Of a stretch of DNA of 64,000 nt, positions 27,709 to 38,420 are shown one piece after another. The stretch comes from an uncultured Bacteroidales bacterium. GTDB taxonomy: Bacteria > Bacteroidota > Bacteroidia > Bacteroidales > Bacteroidaceae. The stretch covers positions 1-64,000 of the forward strand of contig CADCHQ010000013.1 in NCBI GenBank assembly GCA_902801325.1. The letters run 5' to 3'. Numbering within the stretch: position 1 is the stretch's first letter; every line of letters begins with the position of its first letter. The notes below the pieces were generated by a model. The model saw nothing but the letters and a program-made list of their open reading frames with translations. It had not been told where the DNA came from and ran no database searches. Position numbers and translations under genes: made by a program.

Positions 27709-28920
27709 ACAGATGTTCACCACCGTCATCGTTGCCTTCTCCATACTTTGTATGGGAACAAACTCGTGACGCCCGTGGAAGTTAAGTCCGCCTGCGAAGA
27801 TGTTAGGGCAGGGGAGACCTCTGAAACTCAGTTGGGCTCCGTCGGTTCCGCCTCTGATGGGAATCACCTCGCAATGTCCGCACGCCTGCTCGATGGCCTT
27901 CTTGGCAATGTCGGTAATGTGTGGTTTGTCGAGCAATTGTTCGAGCATGTTGCGATATTGGTCCTTGATGGCCAGCGTCACTGTTCCCTCGCCATATTGC
28001 TCGTTAAGGTAGTTGGCCAGAGTAGCGAGTCCTCGCTTCCGGCTTTCGAACTTCTCAGCGTTGTGGTCGCGAATGATGTAGCTCAGAGTTGCCTCCTCCA
28101 CCGTTCCGTTCATGCTTGTCAGGTGGAAGAAACCCTCGTATCCCTCTGTGGTTTCAGGGCGTTCGGCTTTGAGTGAACCTATGAACTCCTGGGCCACGAT
28201 GCAGGCGTTAATCATCTTTCCCTTGGCGTAACCCGGGTGGACATTACGTCCCTTGATGGTCACCTTTGCACTTGCGGCGTTAAAGTTCTCGTACTCCAGT
28301 TCTCCAACCTCGCTTCCGTCCATCGTGTAAGCCCATTGGCAGGCAAACTTCTCTACGTCGAACAGGTGTGCACCCATACCTATCTCCTCATCGGGATTAA
28401 AGGCGATGCGCACCTTGCCGTGCTCTATCTCGGGATGCCCCATGAGGTATTCGACGGCAGAAACGATCTCGGCAATGCCTGCTTTATCGTCTGCTCCCAA
28501 CAGCGTGGTCCCGTCTGTGACGATGAGATCCTCGCCTACGTGGTTGAGCAATTCGGGGAACTGCTCGACGCGCGTAATGACTTCGTCGTTCAAGGCAATA
28601 TCCTTGCCGTCGTAGTTCGTAATAATGCGAGGCTTCACGTCCTTGCCCGAGCAATCAGGACTGGTATCGATGTGGGCAATGAACCCTATTGTGGGGAGCT
28701 CCTTGCCTGTGTTTGCGGGCAATGTGGCATAGACGTAACCATGCTCGTCCATTTCCACATCTTCGAGTTTCATCTCTTTCAACTCGTCGCGCAAGTATTG
28801 TGCCAGAGCCATCTGCTTAGGCGTACTTGGGCACAAACTACTGTCTTCACACGATTGAGTGTCGAACGAGACATACTTGAGGAATCGTTCGACCAATTTT
28901 TCTTTATATTCTTTGTCCAT
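27655..28920 (-). CDS. pepT: Peptidase T (tripeptide aminopeptidase)
   Basis: 421 residues, M20B dizinc peptidase that removes the N-terminal residue of tripeptides in the cytosol. Ligand motifs are visible: [11 protein letters not shown] (His and Asp), [12 protein letters not shown] (bridging Asp), [12 protein letters not shown] (catalytic Glu pair) and [12 protein letters not shown] (last His). The usual end of the family is reached around [11 protein letters not shown]. The final 14 residues or so ([12 protein letters not shown]) come from the tandem array at 27577-27708 and are probably a neutral tail. A clear promoter lies at 28925-28955. Confidence 0.96.
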   Translation of the reverse strand: MDKEYKEKLVERFLKYVSFDTQSCEDSSLCPSTPKQMALAQYLRDELKEMKLEDVEMDEHGYVYATLPANTGKELPTIGFIAHIDTSPDCSGKDVKPRIITNYDGKDIALNDEVITRVEQFPELLNHVGEDLIVTDGTTLLGADDKAGIAEIVSAVEYLMGHPEIEHGKVRIAFNPDEEIGMGAHLFDVEKFACQWAYTMDGSEVGELEYENFNAASAKVTIKGRNVHPGYAKGKMINACIVAQEFIGSLKAERPETTEGYEGFFHLTSMNGTVEEATLSYIIRDHNAEKFESRKRGLATLANYLNEQYGEGTVTLAIKDQYRNMLEQLLDKPHITDIAKKAIEQACGHCEVIPIRGGTDGAQLSFRGLPCPNIFAGGLNFHGRHEFVPIQSMEKATMTVVNICRIVGLGSIDIEYRFDGQ

Positions 28921-28924
28921 GTGG

Positions 28925-28955
28925 CAAAGATACGAATAAGTGAGGACAAAAACAA
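28925..28955 (-). promoter_or_regulatory. pepT promoter
   Basis: On the minus strand: TTG, 20 bp, TATCTTTG (reverse complement of CAAAGATA at 28925-28932 and CAA at 28953-28955). This is the Bacteroidetes -33/-7 pattern. The -7 box lies 5 bp from the pepT ATG, so the leader is extremely short or absent. Confidence 0.75.
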
Positions 28956-29053
28956 ATTGTAGATTTGTTTTTTGTCTGGCAAGGGAATCTTAAGCCAACG
29001 ATTAAAGTCGGACAAAGATTCGAGTTAAAAAGAATAGTTGATTTTGGGGGATT

Positions 29054-29674
29054 TTACTTGCCGTTGAAGTGGTTCATGGCAAAGGTCATGCCACTTAACG
29101 CAAAGGCCTTGATGGCCTCGGCCGCTTGCATCTTGCGTTCGTTGACTAGGGTTTCTTCGTCAGGAAGGAAGTGCCCGAGGACGAAGTCAACCTGTCCACC
29201 TTTGGGGAAATCTCCTCCAACGCCGAAGCGCAAGCGATTGAATTGCTGTGTGCCTAATACCTGAGCAATGTGCTTGAGACCGTTATGTCCACCGTCAGCA
29301 CCTCCTTGACGCATGCGAATAGTGCCCAAAGGAAGACTGATATCGTCGCAAACGATGAGCACGCGTTCAAGGGGAATCTTCTCCTCTCTCATCCAATAGC
29401 GAACGGCATTGCCTGAAAGATTCATGTAAGTGGAGGGCTTCACGAGCACAAGTTCCTGGTTCTTGACACGCATGTGTGCTACGAATCCGTAACGCTTGTC
29501 CTCAAAAACGACATTGGACGCACTGGCTTTCGCCAATGCATCCAATATGCGGAAACCTATGTTGTGGCGGGTTCCTTCGTACTCGATTCCGATGTTGCCA
29601 AGCCCAACGATGAGGTTCTTCATGTCGTTCTCTGTTTCCTGTTTGCCGAAGATGCGGCGAAGGAAGTCGAACAT
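29054..29674 (-). CDS. pth: Peptidyl-tRNA hydrolase
   Basis: 206 residues from ATG 29674. It releases peptides from prematurely dissociated peptidyl-tRNAs. [20 protein letters not shown] carries the catalytic His; [29 protein letters not shown] and [13 protein letters not shown] are all canonical. The canonical fold begins at Met 29623 ([10 protein letters not shown]). The 17 residues before it ([17 protein letters not shown]) may be a real extension or reflect an upstream start. The rplY stop is one base from the 29674 start, which favours coupling at that codon. Confidence 0.95.
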   Translation of the reverse strand: MFDFLRRIFGKQETENDMKNLIVGLGNIGIEYEGTRHNIGFRILDALAKASASNVVFEDKRYGFVAHMRVKNQELVLVKPSTYMNLSGNAVRYWMREEKIPLERVLIVCDDISLPLGTIRMRQGGADGGHNGLKHIAQVLGTQQFNRLRFGVGGDFPKGGQVDFVLGHFLPDEETLVNERKMQAAEAIKAFALSGMTFAMNHFNGK

Positions 29675-29675
29675 G

Positions 29676-30275
29676 TTACTCAGTAGCAGCCTTAGAGGCA
29701 GCACTCATGGCACTACGTGTCATCTTAACCTGGCATACGACAACGCTAGCGGGAGTAACCATTTCGAGACCCTCGAACTTAAGTTCGCCAGCCTTGATGG
29801 TCTTACCCAAGCCCAGAGAGGTTACGTCGATGTCGAGACGCTCGGGAATCTGAGTGTAGGGAGCCTGAACCTTCAGTTTGCGCACGTTTGCGGCCAACTT
29901 ACCACCAGCTCTAACACCCTCTGCCAAACCATTCAGTCTGATGGGAACTTCCATTACGATGGGCTTCTCGGGAGTTACCTCGTAGAAGTCAACGTGCAGA
30001 AGTTGGTCACTTACGGGATGGAATTGCAGTTCGCGCATAACAGCGGTGTACTGCTTGCCGTCTATGTCAAGATTTACGCTGAAAATCTCGGGTGAGTAAA
30101 CCAGATTGCGAAGACCTGCAGCGGGAACGCTGAAGCTCAAGGCAACGGGCAATCCCTTTTCGTCGCGTGCCTCACCATAGAGGTTGCAGGGTACAATACC
30201 TTCCTTGCGGAGTTGCTTGGTGGCTTTCTTGCCAGTTTCGGTACGAACGGTACCTTTGATGTCAATACTTTTCAT
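29676..30275 (-). CDS. rplY: 50S ribosomal protein L25 (Ctc form)
   Basis: 199 residues, the long Ctc-type L25 that binds 5S rRNA. The N-terminal domain runs [20 protein letters not shown] and [13 protein letters not shown]. The C-terminal TL5-like domain includes [20 protein letters not shown] and [20 protein letters not shown]. The pairing with pth directly downstream is conserved in many bacteria. Confidence 0.97.
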   Translation of the reverse strand: MKSIDIKGTVRTETGKKATKQLRKEGIVPCNLYGEARDEKGLPVALSFSVPAAGLRNLVYSPEIFSVNLDIDGKQYTAVMRELQFHPVSDQLLHVDFYEVTPEKPIVMEVPIRLNGLAEGVRAGGKLAANVRKLKVQAPYTQIPERLDIDVTSLGLGKTIKAGELKFEGLEMVTPASVVVCQVKMTRSAMSAASKAATE

Positions 30276-30354
30276 CTTTTTGTTTTGTGTTACTATAAAT
30301 TAAGTTATGTGCTTAATTCGCCATCACACGTGGTGTGTGCTCCGAAAGCGGGCA

Positions 30355-30385
30355 CAAAGATACGAATAAGTAAGCGTTCTACCAA
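30355..30385 (-). promoter_or_regulatory. rplY-pth promoter
   Basis: Minus strand: TTG (30383-30385), 20 bp, TATCTTTG (30355-30362). It has the same geometry as the pepT and nusB promoters. The leader to the rplY ATG is about 75 bp. The remaining intergenic DNA to 30529 shows no gene. Confidence 0.75.
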
Positions 30386-30529
30386 ATTTTAGAGCAGGTA
30401 ATGCAAAAATAATGCATTATTTTGATGAGTTGAGACCACTCATCACTTGTAATGCTCCCCTAAGTGTAGTAAATATGAAGAATATGTGACCCGAAGGTCA
30501 TACATATATAAGAGTGCGCGTGGGCGTAC

Positions 30530-30871
30530 TCAAAACTCCATATCAATCTTGATGTCGTTCTGGTTGGGCTCAGGTCTGGGTTCAGCTTTACCTTGTTCCT
30601 TTTCGATGTAAGAGATGGCCTCGTTCATGCCACCCAGGAATTTCTCAAAGTCTTCCCTATAGAGGAATATCTTGTGCTTCTCGAAACTGATGTTCGGAGC
30701 CGAGAAATCTTCGCCGCTTACTATCTTTTTGCTTTCGGTAATGGCCAGATACAATTCGTCTTTTCTATTGCGCTTAACATCAACGTAATATATGCGCTTT
30801 CCTGCTTTGATGGTTCTTGAGAATACTATTTCGCGCTCTCTCACATCGTCGTTCCTTTTTAATTCTTCCAT
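30530..30871 (-). CDS. PUR-family DNA/RNA-binding protein (DUF3276)
   Basis: 113 residues from ATG 30871 (MEELKRNDD). The frame is open further upstream, but a promoter at 30928-30958 and the family length support this start. The PUR fold is suggested by REIVFSRTIKAGKRIYYVDV and KHKIFLYREDFEKFLGGM, as in Bacteroidetes and Borrelia Pur-alpha homologues that bind single-stranded nucleic acid. The C-terminal 20 residues are Pro/Glu/Asn-rich and likely disordered. The cellular role in Bacteroidetes is not established. Confidence 0.88.
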   Translation of the reverse strand: MEELKRNDDVREREIVFSRTIKAGKRIYYVDVKRNRKDELYLAITESKKIVSGEDFSAPNISFEKHKIFLYREDFEKFLGGMNEAISYIEKEQGKAEPRPEPNQNDIKIDMEF

Positions 30872-30927
30872 AGGATGATAGTCCTTAAATGATGTAATGT
30901 AAACGTAATTAATTGAAAATCTGGGCT

Positions 30928-30958
30928 CAAAGTAACATCTATTTTTCAAAACTACCAA
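30928..30958 (-). promoter_or_regulatory. Promoter of the PUR-family gene
   Basis: Minus strand: TTG (30956-30958), 20 bp, TTACTTTG (30928-30935). The -7 box differs from TAnnTTTG at one position. The spacing is identical to neighbouring promoters. Confidence 0.55.
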
Positions 30959-31008
30959 ATAATTTGGATATATTTTTTACTTAAGTAGGATAAAATGACT
31001 AATAAAAA

Positions 31009-31039
31009 TTGTATTTTCGCACACTTATTCGTACCTTTG
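31009..31039 (+). promoter_or_regulatory. nusB operon promoter
   Basis: TTG (31009-31011), 20 bp, TACCTTTG (31032-31039), about 38 bp before the nusB ATG. It is back-to-back with the minus-strand promoter of the PUR-family gene 50 bp away. Confidence 0.75.
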
Positions 31040-31076
31040 CACTCTAAAATGCTGCATTTCATATATAAACACACAA

Positions 31077-32003
31077 ATGATTAACCGAGAATTAATTAGG
31101 CTAAAGGCGGTGCAAATTCTTTATTCTCACTACAATAGAGAAGGCCAGACACCTGAGGCCGCGGAGAAGGAATTTCTGTCCAGCCTTGACAAAGCATACG
31201 AGCTTTACCAATTCCTGCTGACGTTGATGGTAAGTATTCACCACATGGCAACGCGAATCATCGAGATGCGTCAAAGCAGAGCCCATCGCTTGGGCGAAGA
31301 CGACACGATCTCCACAAAGTTTATTCAGAATCGTTTCATCGCCCAGCTTCGTGAAAACGAACAGTTGCGTGCGTTCTATGAAAAGAATAACACATTCTGG
31401 AGCGACGAGGAGGATTTCCTCCGTCAATTCTATACGAAGATAACTGAACAACCTTTCTATAAGGAATACATGCAGAATGGCGACAGCTCGTATGAGGAGG
31501 ACCGCGAGCTTTGGCGCTTGATCTATCGCAATCTGATAGTTGAGAACGAAGACCTGGACGAGATTCTCGAGGACCGTTGCATCTATTGGAACGACGACAA
31601 ACCTATTATCGACACCTTCGTACTGAAGACTATCCGTCGTTTCGACGAGAAGATGGGACCTCAGCAACCTTTGCTTCCTGAGTTTAAGGATTCCGATGAT
31701 CGCGATTTCGCAGTTATGCTCTTCCGTGCTGCTTTGAAGGGTGAGGACAGTTTCCGTGAACTCATTAAGGACCAGACGAAGAATTGGGATCTCGACCGCA
31801 TAGCCTTGATGGACCTCGTTATTATGCAAGTGGCTTTGGCAGAGATTACGTCATTCCCAGGTATTCCCTTGAATGTGAGCATCAACGAATATGTTGAAGT
31901 GGCAAAGTACTATAGCACGCCTCGTAGTGGAAGCTATATCAACGGTATGCTCGACACCATTTCAAAGCGACTGATTGCAGAAAACAAGATTGAGAAAAAG
32001 TAA
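31077..32003 (+). CDS. nusB: Transcription antitermination factor NusB (long form)
   Basis: 308 residues, against about 140 in Escherichia coli; the extended form is usual in Bacteroidetes. The N-terminus INRELIRLKAVQILYSHY and the C-terminal half (LDRIALMDLVIMQVALAEI, then INEYVEVAKYYSTPRSGSYI) carry the NusB core that binds boxA RNA with S10. The middle 150 residues are the lineage-specific insertion, rich in charged helices. It is first in an operon with yajC, ybbR, coaE and DUF5606. Confidence 0.95.
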   Translation: MINRELIRLKAVQILYSHYNREGQTPEAAEKEFLSSLDKAYELYQFLLTLMVSIHHMATRIIEMRQSRAHRLGEDDTISTKFIQNRFIAQLRENEQLRAFYEKNNTFWSDEEDFLRQFYTKITEQPFYKEYMQNGDSSYEEDRELWRLIYRNLIVENEDLDEILEDRCIYWNDDKPIIDTFVLKTIRRFDEKMGPQQPLLPEFKDSDDRDFAVMLFRAALKGEDSFRELIKDQTKNWDLDRIALMDLVIMQVALAEITSFPGIPLNVSINEYVEVAKYYSTPRSGSYINGMLDTISKRLIAENKIEKK

Positions 32004-32037
32004 TTAATACGTTTTATACAATAATCTAATAAGTAAA

Positions 32038-32364
32038 ATGATTATGAACGCAATGTTTATCTTGCTTCAGGGCGCAGCTACAGGCCAGCAAGGAGGAATG
32101 TCTTTCATTATCATGATGGTAGTAATCTTTGCCATCATGTGGTTCTTCATGATTCGTCCCCAGCAGAAGAAGCAAAAGGAAATCCAGAACTTCCGCAATA
32201 GCATCAGCGTAGGCAGTTCTGTAGTCACAGCCGGTGGATTGTATGGCACAGTAAAGTCAATTGAGGAAGCCGACAACACCCTCATTATCGAGATTGCTCG
32301 TGATGTTCGTGTCAAGGTCGATCGCAATTCCGTCTTCGCTACAGCGCAAGTAGGTCAGAATTAA
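32038..32364 (+). CDS. yajC: Preprotein translocase subunit YajC
   Basis: 108 residues. One membrane helix (FIIMMVVIFAIMWFFMI) is followed directly by RPQQKKQKEIQNFRNSI and the small beta domain VGSSVVTAGGLYGTVKSIEE. It is an accessory of SecDF-SecYEG. Either ATG 32038 or ATG 32044 could be the start. It follows nusB by 34 bp. Confidence 0.95.
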   Translation: MIMNAMFILLQGAATGQQGGMSFIIMMVVIFAIMWFFMIRPQQKKQKEIQNFRNSISVGSSVVTAGGLYGTVKSIEEADNTLIIEIARDVRVKVDRNSVFATAQVGQN

Positions 32365-32365
32365 A

Positions 32366-33373
32366 GTGAACAAGTTTCGGGCAGTTAAGATGTTTAAGCG
32401 AGTTCGCGACTTCTTATTCAGTTACAGGAGTCGCGAGTTTGGCGTATTCCTCTTCTTCCTTGCGGTTTCGGCAGGCTTCTGGCTATTGCAAACGCTTGAC
32501 GAGACTTATGAGAACGAGGTGGAAGTCCCTATCGCCCTCGTCGATGTACCCAAGGATGTGGTAATAACTACTCCTTTGCCCGAAAACATTCGCGTAACCA
32601 TTCGCGACAAAGGGACTACGCTTGTCCGCTATTGGAATCATAAGCTCGACACGCTTCGCCTATCTTACAAGAAGTATTCGGGAGGGCGCGTCTATGGACG
32701 TGCGATTATCCCCCATTCCGATGTTGTTGATGCTTTGCAAGAACGTTTAATCGGTGGAACAAAAGTCGTATCTTTCACTCCCGATACCCTTGTATATTAC
32801 TACAACCACGGGCTTCATGCTACAATTCCCGTTAGGGTAGTGGGGGATATTGAGACTGATTCCCATTATTATCTGTTAGGCGTTAAGACAGAGCCCAGCG
32901 ACGTTCTCGTTTATGCCTCTTCCAATATCCTCGACACACTCACTGCTGTCCCAACTGCTCCTGTTAACTTAAAGGGGCTTCGCGAGAATACATCGATGGA
33001 AGTTGCCCTTGCCCCTGTTCTTGGTAGTAAGGCCGAACCTAAGAAGGTGAAACTTACTGCTTTGGTGGACGTCTATATGGAGAACACCGTCGATGTTCCC
33101 GTTGTTTCCCTCAACTTCCCCGGAGATAGGCAGTTGAGAACCTTCCCTTCTGCCGTTCAAGTTACTTATACTGTCGGTTATACACGCAATCGCGAGGTAA
33201 CGCGTGATAAGTTTGTGTCGGTTGTTACCTATGAAGAGATACTCGATTTGCAGAAGCAGGGCAAGACAAAAATCCCTATTCGCCTGAAGAGCATCCCCGA
33301 TGGCGTGAGCAACGTACGCATACAGCCACAGGAGGTCGACTATCTGGTGGAAACCGTCAGCGAGGAGGAATAG
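32366..33373 (+). CDS. YbbR-like domain protein
   Basis: 335 residues if started at GTG 32366, or 327 from ATG 32390 (MFKRVRDFLFSYRSREF). I favour the ATG, because the conserved part begins there. One N-terminal membrane helix (FGVFLFFLAVSAGFWLL) is followed by repeated YbbR modules in the periplasm (VPIALVDVPKDVVI, IPVRVVGDIETDSHYYL, VPVVSLNFPGDRQLR). The family is linked to c-di-AMP cyclase regulation in Firmicutes; the role in Bacteroidetes is unproven. The position between yajC and coaE is typical. Confidence 0.88.
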   Translation: MNKFRAVKMFKRVRDFLFSYRSREFGVFLFFLAVSAGFWLLQTLDETYENEVEVPIALVDVPKDVVITTPLPENIRVTIRDKGTTLVRYWNHKLDTLRLSYKKYSGGRVYGRAIIPHSDVVDALQERLIGGTKVVSFTPDTLVYYYNHGLHATIPVRVVGDIETDSHYYLLGVKTEPSDVLVYASSNILDTLTAVPTAPVNLKGLRENTSMEVALAPVLGSKAEPKKVKLTALVDVYMENTVDVPVVSLNFPGDRQLRTFPSAVQVTYTVGYTRNREVTRDKFVSVVTYEEILDLQKQGKTKIPIRLKSIPDGVSNVRIQPQEVDYLVETVSEEE

Positions 33374-33379
33374 CAGACA

Positions 33380-33967
33380 ATGATAAAGTTAGGCGTCACT
33401 GGCGGAATAGGAAGCGGCAAGTCGTATGTTTGTAACATTTTGTCGTCGGTATTCCAAATCCCCATCTATAACTGCGATATTCGAGCCCGCATCATTACTC
33501 TTTGCGAGCCCGACGTAGTTAAGTCGCTTTCTGCTCTTGTGCCTGGCCTCTATAATGAGGACGGAGAACTTGATAAGTCCCTTCTATCGCAGTACCTTTT
33601 TGCATCGGAGGAACATGCACGAGAGGTCAATGCTATCGTACATCCCGCTGTTCGTCGCGACCTGCACCAATGGTATTCTCGTTGTTCTGCACCCATTGTC
33701 GCAGTTGAGAGTGCAATCCTTTATGAGAGCCATTTTGATACGGAAGTCGATAAGGTGCTCTTTGTCGATGCTCCATTAGACCTTCGTGTGCAGCGTGTGC
33801 TTTCTCGTGACGGGTTAAGCGAACAAGAGGTGCTTAGCCGCATTGCCATGCAGCATGCCGATGAGGCCTTAAGTCGAGCCGACTTCGTAGTCTCGAACGA
33901 TGAGGTTTCGCCACTTATTCCCCAGTTGCAGGACATATTCTCGCAAATCACCATTAATGAATCCTAA
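33380..33967 (+). CDS. coaE: Dephospho-CoA kinase
   Basis: 195 residues. It phosphorylates the 3'-OH of dephospho-CoA in the last step of CoA synthesis. The P-loop GVTGGIGSGKS opens the protein. NCDIRARII holds the Asp of the substrate site, IVHPAVRRDL follows, and VLFVDAPLDLRVQRVLSRDG forms the lid region. CoA supply matters for the phosphopantetheinylated NRPS elsewhere in the window, but no link beyond this is implied. Confidence 0.96.
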   Translation: MIKLGVTGGIGSGKSYVCNILSSVFQIPIYNCDIRARIITLCEPDVVKSLSALVPGLYNEDGELDKSLLSQYLFASEEHAREVNAIVHPAVRRDLHQWYSRCSAPIVAVESAILYESHFDTEVDKVLFVDAPLDLRVQRVLSRDGLSEQEVLSRIAMQHADEALSRADFVVSNDEVSPLIPQLQDIFSQITINES

Positions 33968-33979
33968 AACTTAAAGCAT

Positions 33980-34408
33980 ATGTTAAAGAAAATTCTCGCC
34001 ATTTCTGGCAAACCAGGGCTCTATCGCCTTGTTTCGCGTGGTAACCGTAGTCTTATTGTAGAAACCCTTGATGAGGCTCACAAGCGTCAGCCTGCTTTTG
34101 GCACCGATCGCATTATCTCATTGGCCGACATCGCCATGTATACCGATGAGGAAGAAGTTCCCTTGCGTCAGGTACTTAATAACATCAAGGCAAAGGAACA
34201 GGCAAAGACTGTCACTTCCCTCAACCTGAAGACCGCCACAAAGGATGAACTCTTCCAGTTCATGGGAGAAGTCCTTCCCGAGTTCGACCGAGACCGTGTC
34301 CATGCTTCTGATATCAAGAAGCTCATCCAATGGTACAACATCCTCATTGAAAACGGCATCACCGACTTCGATGAAGAGAAGTCTGAAGAGGAGACGGAAG
34401 AGAAATAA
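33980..34408 (+). CDS. DUF5606-family conserved protein
   Basis: 142 residues. MLKKILAISGKPGLYRLVSR and RIISLADIAMYTDEEEVPLR match the Bacteroidetes DUF5606 family, usually found after coaE. The N-terminal half looks like a small beta barrel. The C-terminal helices (LFQFMGEVLPEFDRDRVH, IKKLIQWYNILIENGI) precede an acidic tail. The molecular role is unknown. It is last in the operon and is followed by a strong terminator. Confidence 0.9.
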   Translation: MLKKILAISGKPGLYRLVSRGNRSLIVETLDEAHKRQPAFGTDRIISLADIAMYTDEEEVPLRQVLNNIKAKEQAKTVTSLNLKTATKDELFQFMGEVLPEFDRDRVHASDIKKLIQWYNILIENGITDFDEEKSEEETEEK

Positions 34409-34461
34409 GCATTGGAAATAAGTTCTTCATCCGAAAGCCATAGACTATTCGGAATTGATGC

Positions 34462-34488
34462 AAGAAAGGGAGTTTTCTCCCTTTTTTG
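34462..34488 (+). terminator. Terminator of the nusB-DUF5606 operon
   Basis: AAAGGGAG (34465-34472), a TTTT loop and CTCCCTTT (34477-34484) form a perfect 8-bp stem that runs into a T tract. Confidence 0.85.
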
Positions 34489-34552
34489 CGTTTTGAGACA
34501 AACACGAAAGCGAAAGAAACACATGCGTGCATGTGCATGTTCCTTTTTCTTA

Positions 34553-34560
34553 TAACTTTG
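34553..34560 (+). promoter_or_regulatory. -7 box upstream of the xylanase-esterase gene
   Basis: TAACTTTG lies 38 bp before the ATG. No good TTG is present at -33, so expression may need an activator, as is common for polysaccharide-utilisation genes. Confidence 0.5.
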
Positions 34561-34576
34561 TGGTACAAATGCTTAA

Positions 34577-36793
<2,217 letters not shown>

Positions 36794-36818
36794 GACTTGA
36801 ATACCTCATAATAGCATG

Positions 36819-36855
36819 CAACCCTGCGATAGTAATGTCGCAGGGTTGTTTCATT
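36819..36855 (+). terminator. Terminator after the xylanase-esterase gene
   Basis: AACCCTGCGA (36820-36829), an 8-base loop and TCGCAGGGTT (36838-36847) form a perfect 10-bp stem, followed by GTTTCATTT. Confidence 0.85.
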
Positions 36856-36929
36856 TATGTATCTTGCAAAGACCAATATAATACCCCCGTCTGGGGATTG
36901 CCCAAGCATGTAGTTATACTTGTCCAACC

Positions 36930-37020
36930 TTGAGCCTATACTTGTCCAACTTCGAGCCTATACTTGAGCAACCTCGAGCCTATGTTCGAACCTATGTTCA
37001 AATGAAATCGAGCCTAAGCT
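36930..37020. repeat. Degenerate 21-22-bp tandem repeats
   Basis: Units with the core TCGAGCCTATACTTG start near 36930, 36951, 36973 and 37008, with TCGAACCTATGTTCAAATG embedded near 36985. They belong to the same sequence family as the array at 27577-27708. The whole 334-bp interval 36794-37127 holds only these repeats and two hairpins, with no gene. Confidence 0.75.
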
Positions 37021-37034
37021 TGTAGAGCCATAAA

Positions 37035-37073
37035 CAAATAATAGTACAACCTGCATTCGTTGGTTGTACTATT
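37035..37073 (-). terminator. Terminator of the chromate-transporter pair
   Basis: AATAGTACAACC (37040-37051) and GGTTGTACTATT (37062-37073) form a perfect 12-bp stem with a 10-base loop. On the minus strand the stem is followed by ATTTGTTT, as expected downstream of the gene ending at 37128. Confidence 0.75.
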
Positions 37074-37127
37074 ATGAGTTGGAGATGGTTTGCTCTCCGT
37101 CAGCCTGTAACTTGTAGGGTCGTCAGA

Positions 37128-37706
37128 TTACATAAGAACGATTCCTGCAAGGGCGCAAAGCAAGATGATGCGGATGGGGTTTAACTTGTACACCCTGTTA
37201 CTAATGAACGCAAAGAGGAATAGAAGCACGCTAACCCAGAATTGCCAAGGACTTTCACGAGGAGTCGAGAAATTCTCAGCCGTCATAAGGCAAAGGGCTG
37301 CTGCAGCCAGCAAACCTACTACGGCAGGACGAAGAAACGAGAACACCTGTTCCACACGGGGGTGATGTCGATAGGCCATGAGGAAACGGCTGATAATAAT
37401 CATCAGTATCAAGGATGGTAGAACTACAGCAAACGTGGCAACCAAGGAACCTAATACTCCCCATATCGGGGCATAGCCGGCATTCACAAGTGAGGTGTAT
37501 CCCACATAGGTGGCGCAGTTGATGCCAATGGGGCCTGGTGTCATCTGCGATATAGCGACGATGTCGGTAAACTGACCCATCGTCATCCAATGGTGATGCG
37601 TCACCACCTCGCCTTGTATCATGGAGAGCATGGCATATCCTCCGCCAAAGCCGAAAAGACCAATCTGCAAGAAGGTCCAGAACAAGAGTATGAAATATGC
37701 CAGCAT
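37128..37706 (-). CDS. Chromate transporter, second half
   Basis: 192 residues, one CHR domain with about six hydrophobic segments. The family signature appears as GLFGFGGGYAMLSMIQGEVV and SQMTPGPIGINCATYVG. In many bacteria two CHR halves are fused in one ChrA; here they are adjacent short genes, as is known for paired SCHR proteins. The start is one base from the stop of the partner. The true substrate may be chromate or another oxyanion. Confidence 0.9.
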   Translation of the reverse strand: MLAYFILLFWTFLQIGLFGFGGGYAMLSMIQGEVVTHHHWMTMGQFTDIVAISQMTPGPIGINCATYVGYTSLVNAGYAPIWGVLGSLVATFAVVLPSLILMIIISRFLMAYRHHPRVEQVFSFLRPAVVGLLAAAALCLMTAENFSTPRESPWQFWVSVLLFLFAFISNRVYKLNPIRIILLCALAGIVLM

Positions 37707-37707
37707 C

Positions 37708-38256
37708 TTACGAGGTCTTATTAAGTTTATTTTCGTTCTCTATCTCTCCGTAGATGTAGCCTCCAATGCCTGCGACAAGGATGACATAAATGGGACTGAC
37801 ACCCATGAGCCAGATAAGCAGGGCGGCAACGACGGGTATCCACACATTGTAGCGATTAATCTTCGCCATGCGAGCCATTCGAAACACAGGGGCGGCAATG
37901 AGGGCAACAACAGCAGGACGTATGCCTTTGAAGGCTCGTTCTACATAGATGTTGTCGCGGAACTGCTGGAACAGGAGGGCAATGCTCAATATGATGACAA
38001 AGGAGGGTAGTACCGTTCCCAATGTGGTAATGAGTGCGCCTCGGATGCCACGCAATTTATATCCGACAAAGATGCCGATGTTCACGGCAAAAATGCCAGG
38101 ACACGATTGAGCCACGGCGATAAGGTCGAGCAGATCGTCTCGCGTCATCCATCGGTGCTCATCAACAACCTTTTGTTCGATGAGGGGTATCATGGCATAG
38201 CCACCACCAATGGTGAATAGCCCTATGCGTAGGAATGTATTAAAGAGCGTCCACAT
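37708..38256 (-). CDS. Chromate transporter, first half
   Basis: 182 residues, one CHR domain. GLFTIGGGYAMIPLIEQKVV and AVAQSCPGIFAVNIGIFVGY are the counterparts of the partner's motifs, so the two are clear paralogues that probably form a heterodimer with opposite topologies. No chromate-responsive regulator gene adjoins. Confidence 0.9.
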   Translation of the reverse strand: MWTLFNTFLRIGLFTIGGGYAMIPLIEQKVVDEHRWMTRDDLLDLIAVAQSCPGIFAVNIGIFVGYKLRGIRGALITTLGTVLPSFVIILSIALLFQQFRDNIYVERAFKGIRPAVVALIAAPVFRMARMAKINRYNVWIPVVAALLIWLMGVSPIYVILVAGIGGYIYGEIENENKLNKTS

Positions 38257-38340
38257 TATTTATTGAACATTATCTTATTGAATATTGAAGACTGAAAAGG
38301 CCCCTATCTATCTCACGCTTAAAGGACGAGAACGGTAATC

Positions 38341-38420
38341 CCCCTCACTTTCTTGCTCCGACAAGCTACGCAAGCGTCCTAAAGGCCGAGCGAAGGGAGG
38401 GGAAGGAAAGGGGTGGGTCC
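38341..38420 (-). repeat. Palindromic element copy 4 with a nested loop cassette
   Basis: The left arm CCCCTCACTT (38341-38350) and the right part AAGGGAGGGG (38393-38402) with tail ending GGGTGGGTCC (38420) match copy 5. The loop, however, holds a 41-bp cassette that begins CTTGCTCCGACAAG and ends GGCCGAGCG. The same cassette lies at 47725-47772 with two mismatches over 48 bp. The element's last base is also the last base of the purL stop codon (TAG read on the minus strand). Confidence 0.8.

Noticed and set aside
30276..30529. Possible structured RNA in the 254-bp gap between rplY and the PUR-family gene
   Set aside because: Only short weak stems are visible; the gap is explained by the rplY promoter and AT-rich spacer.
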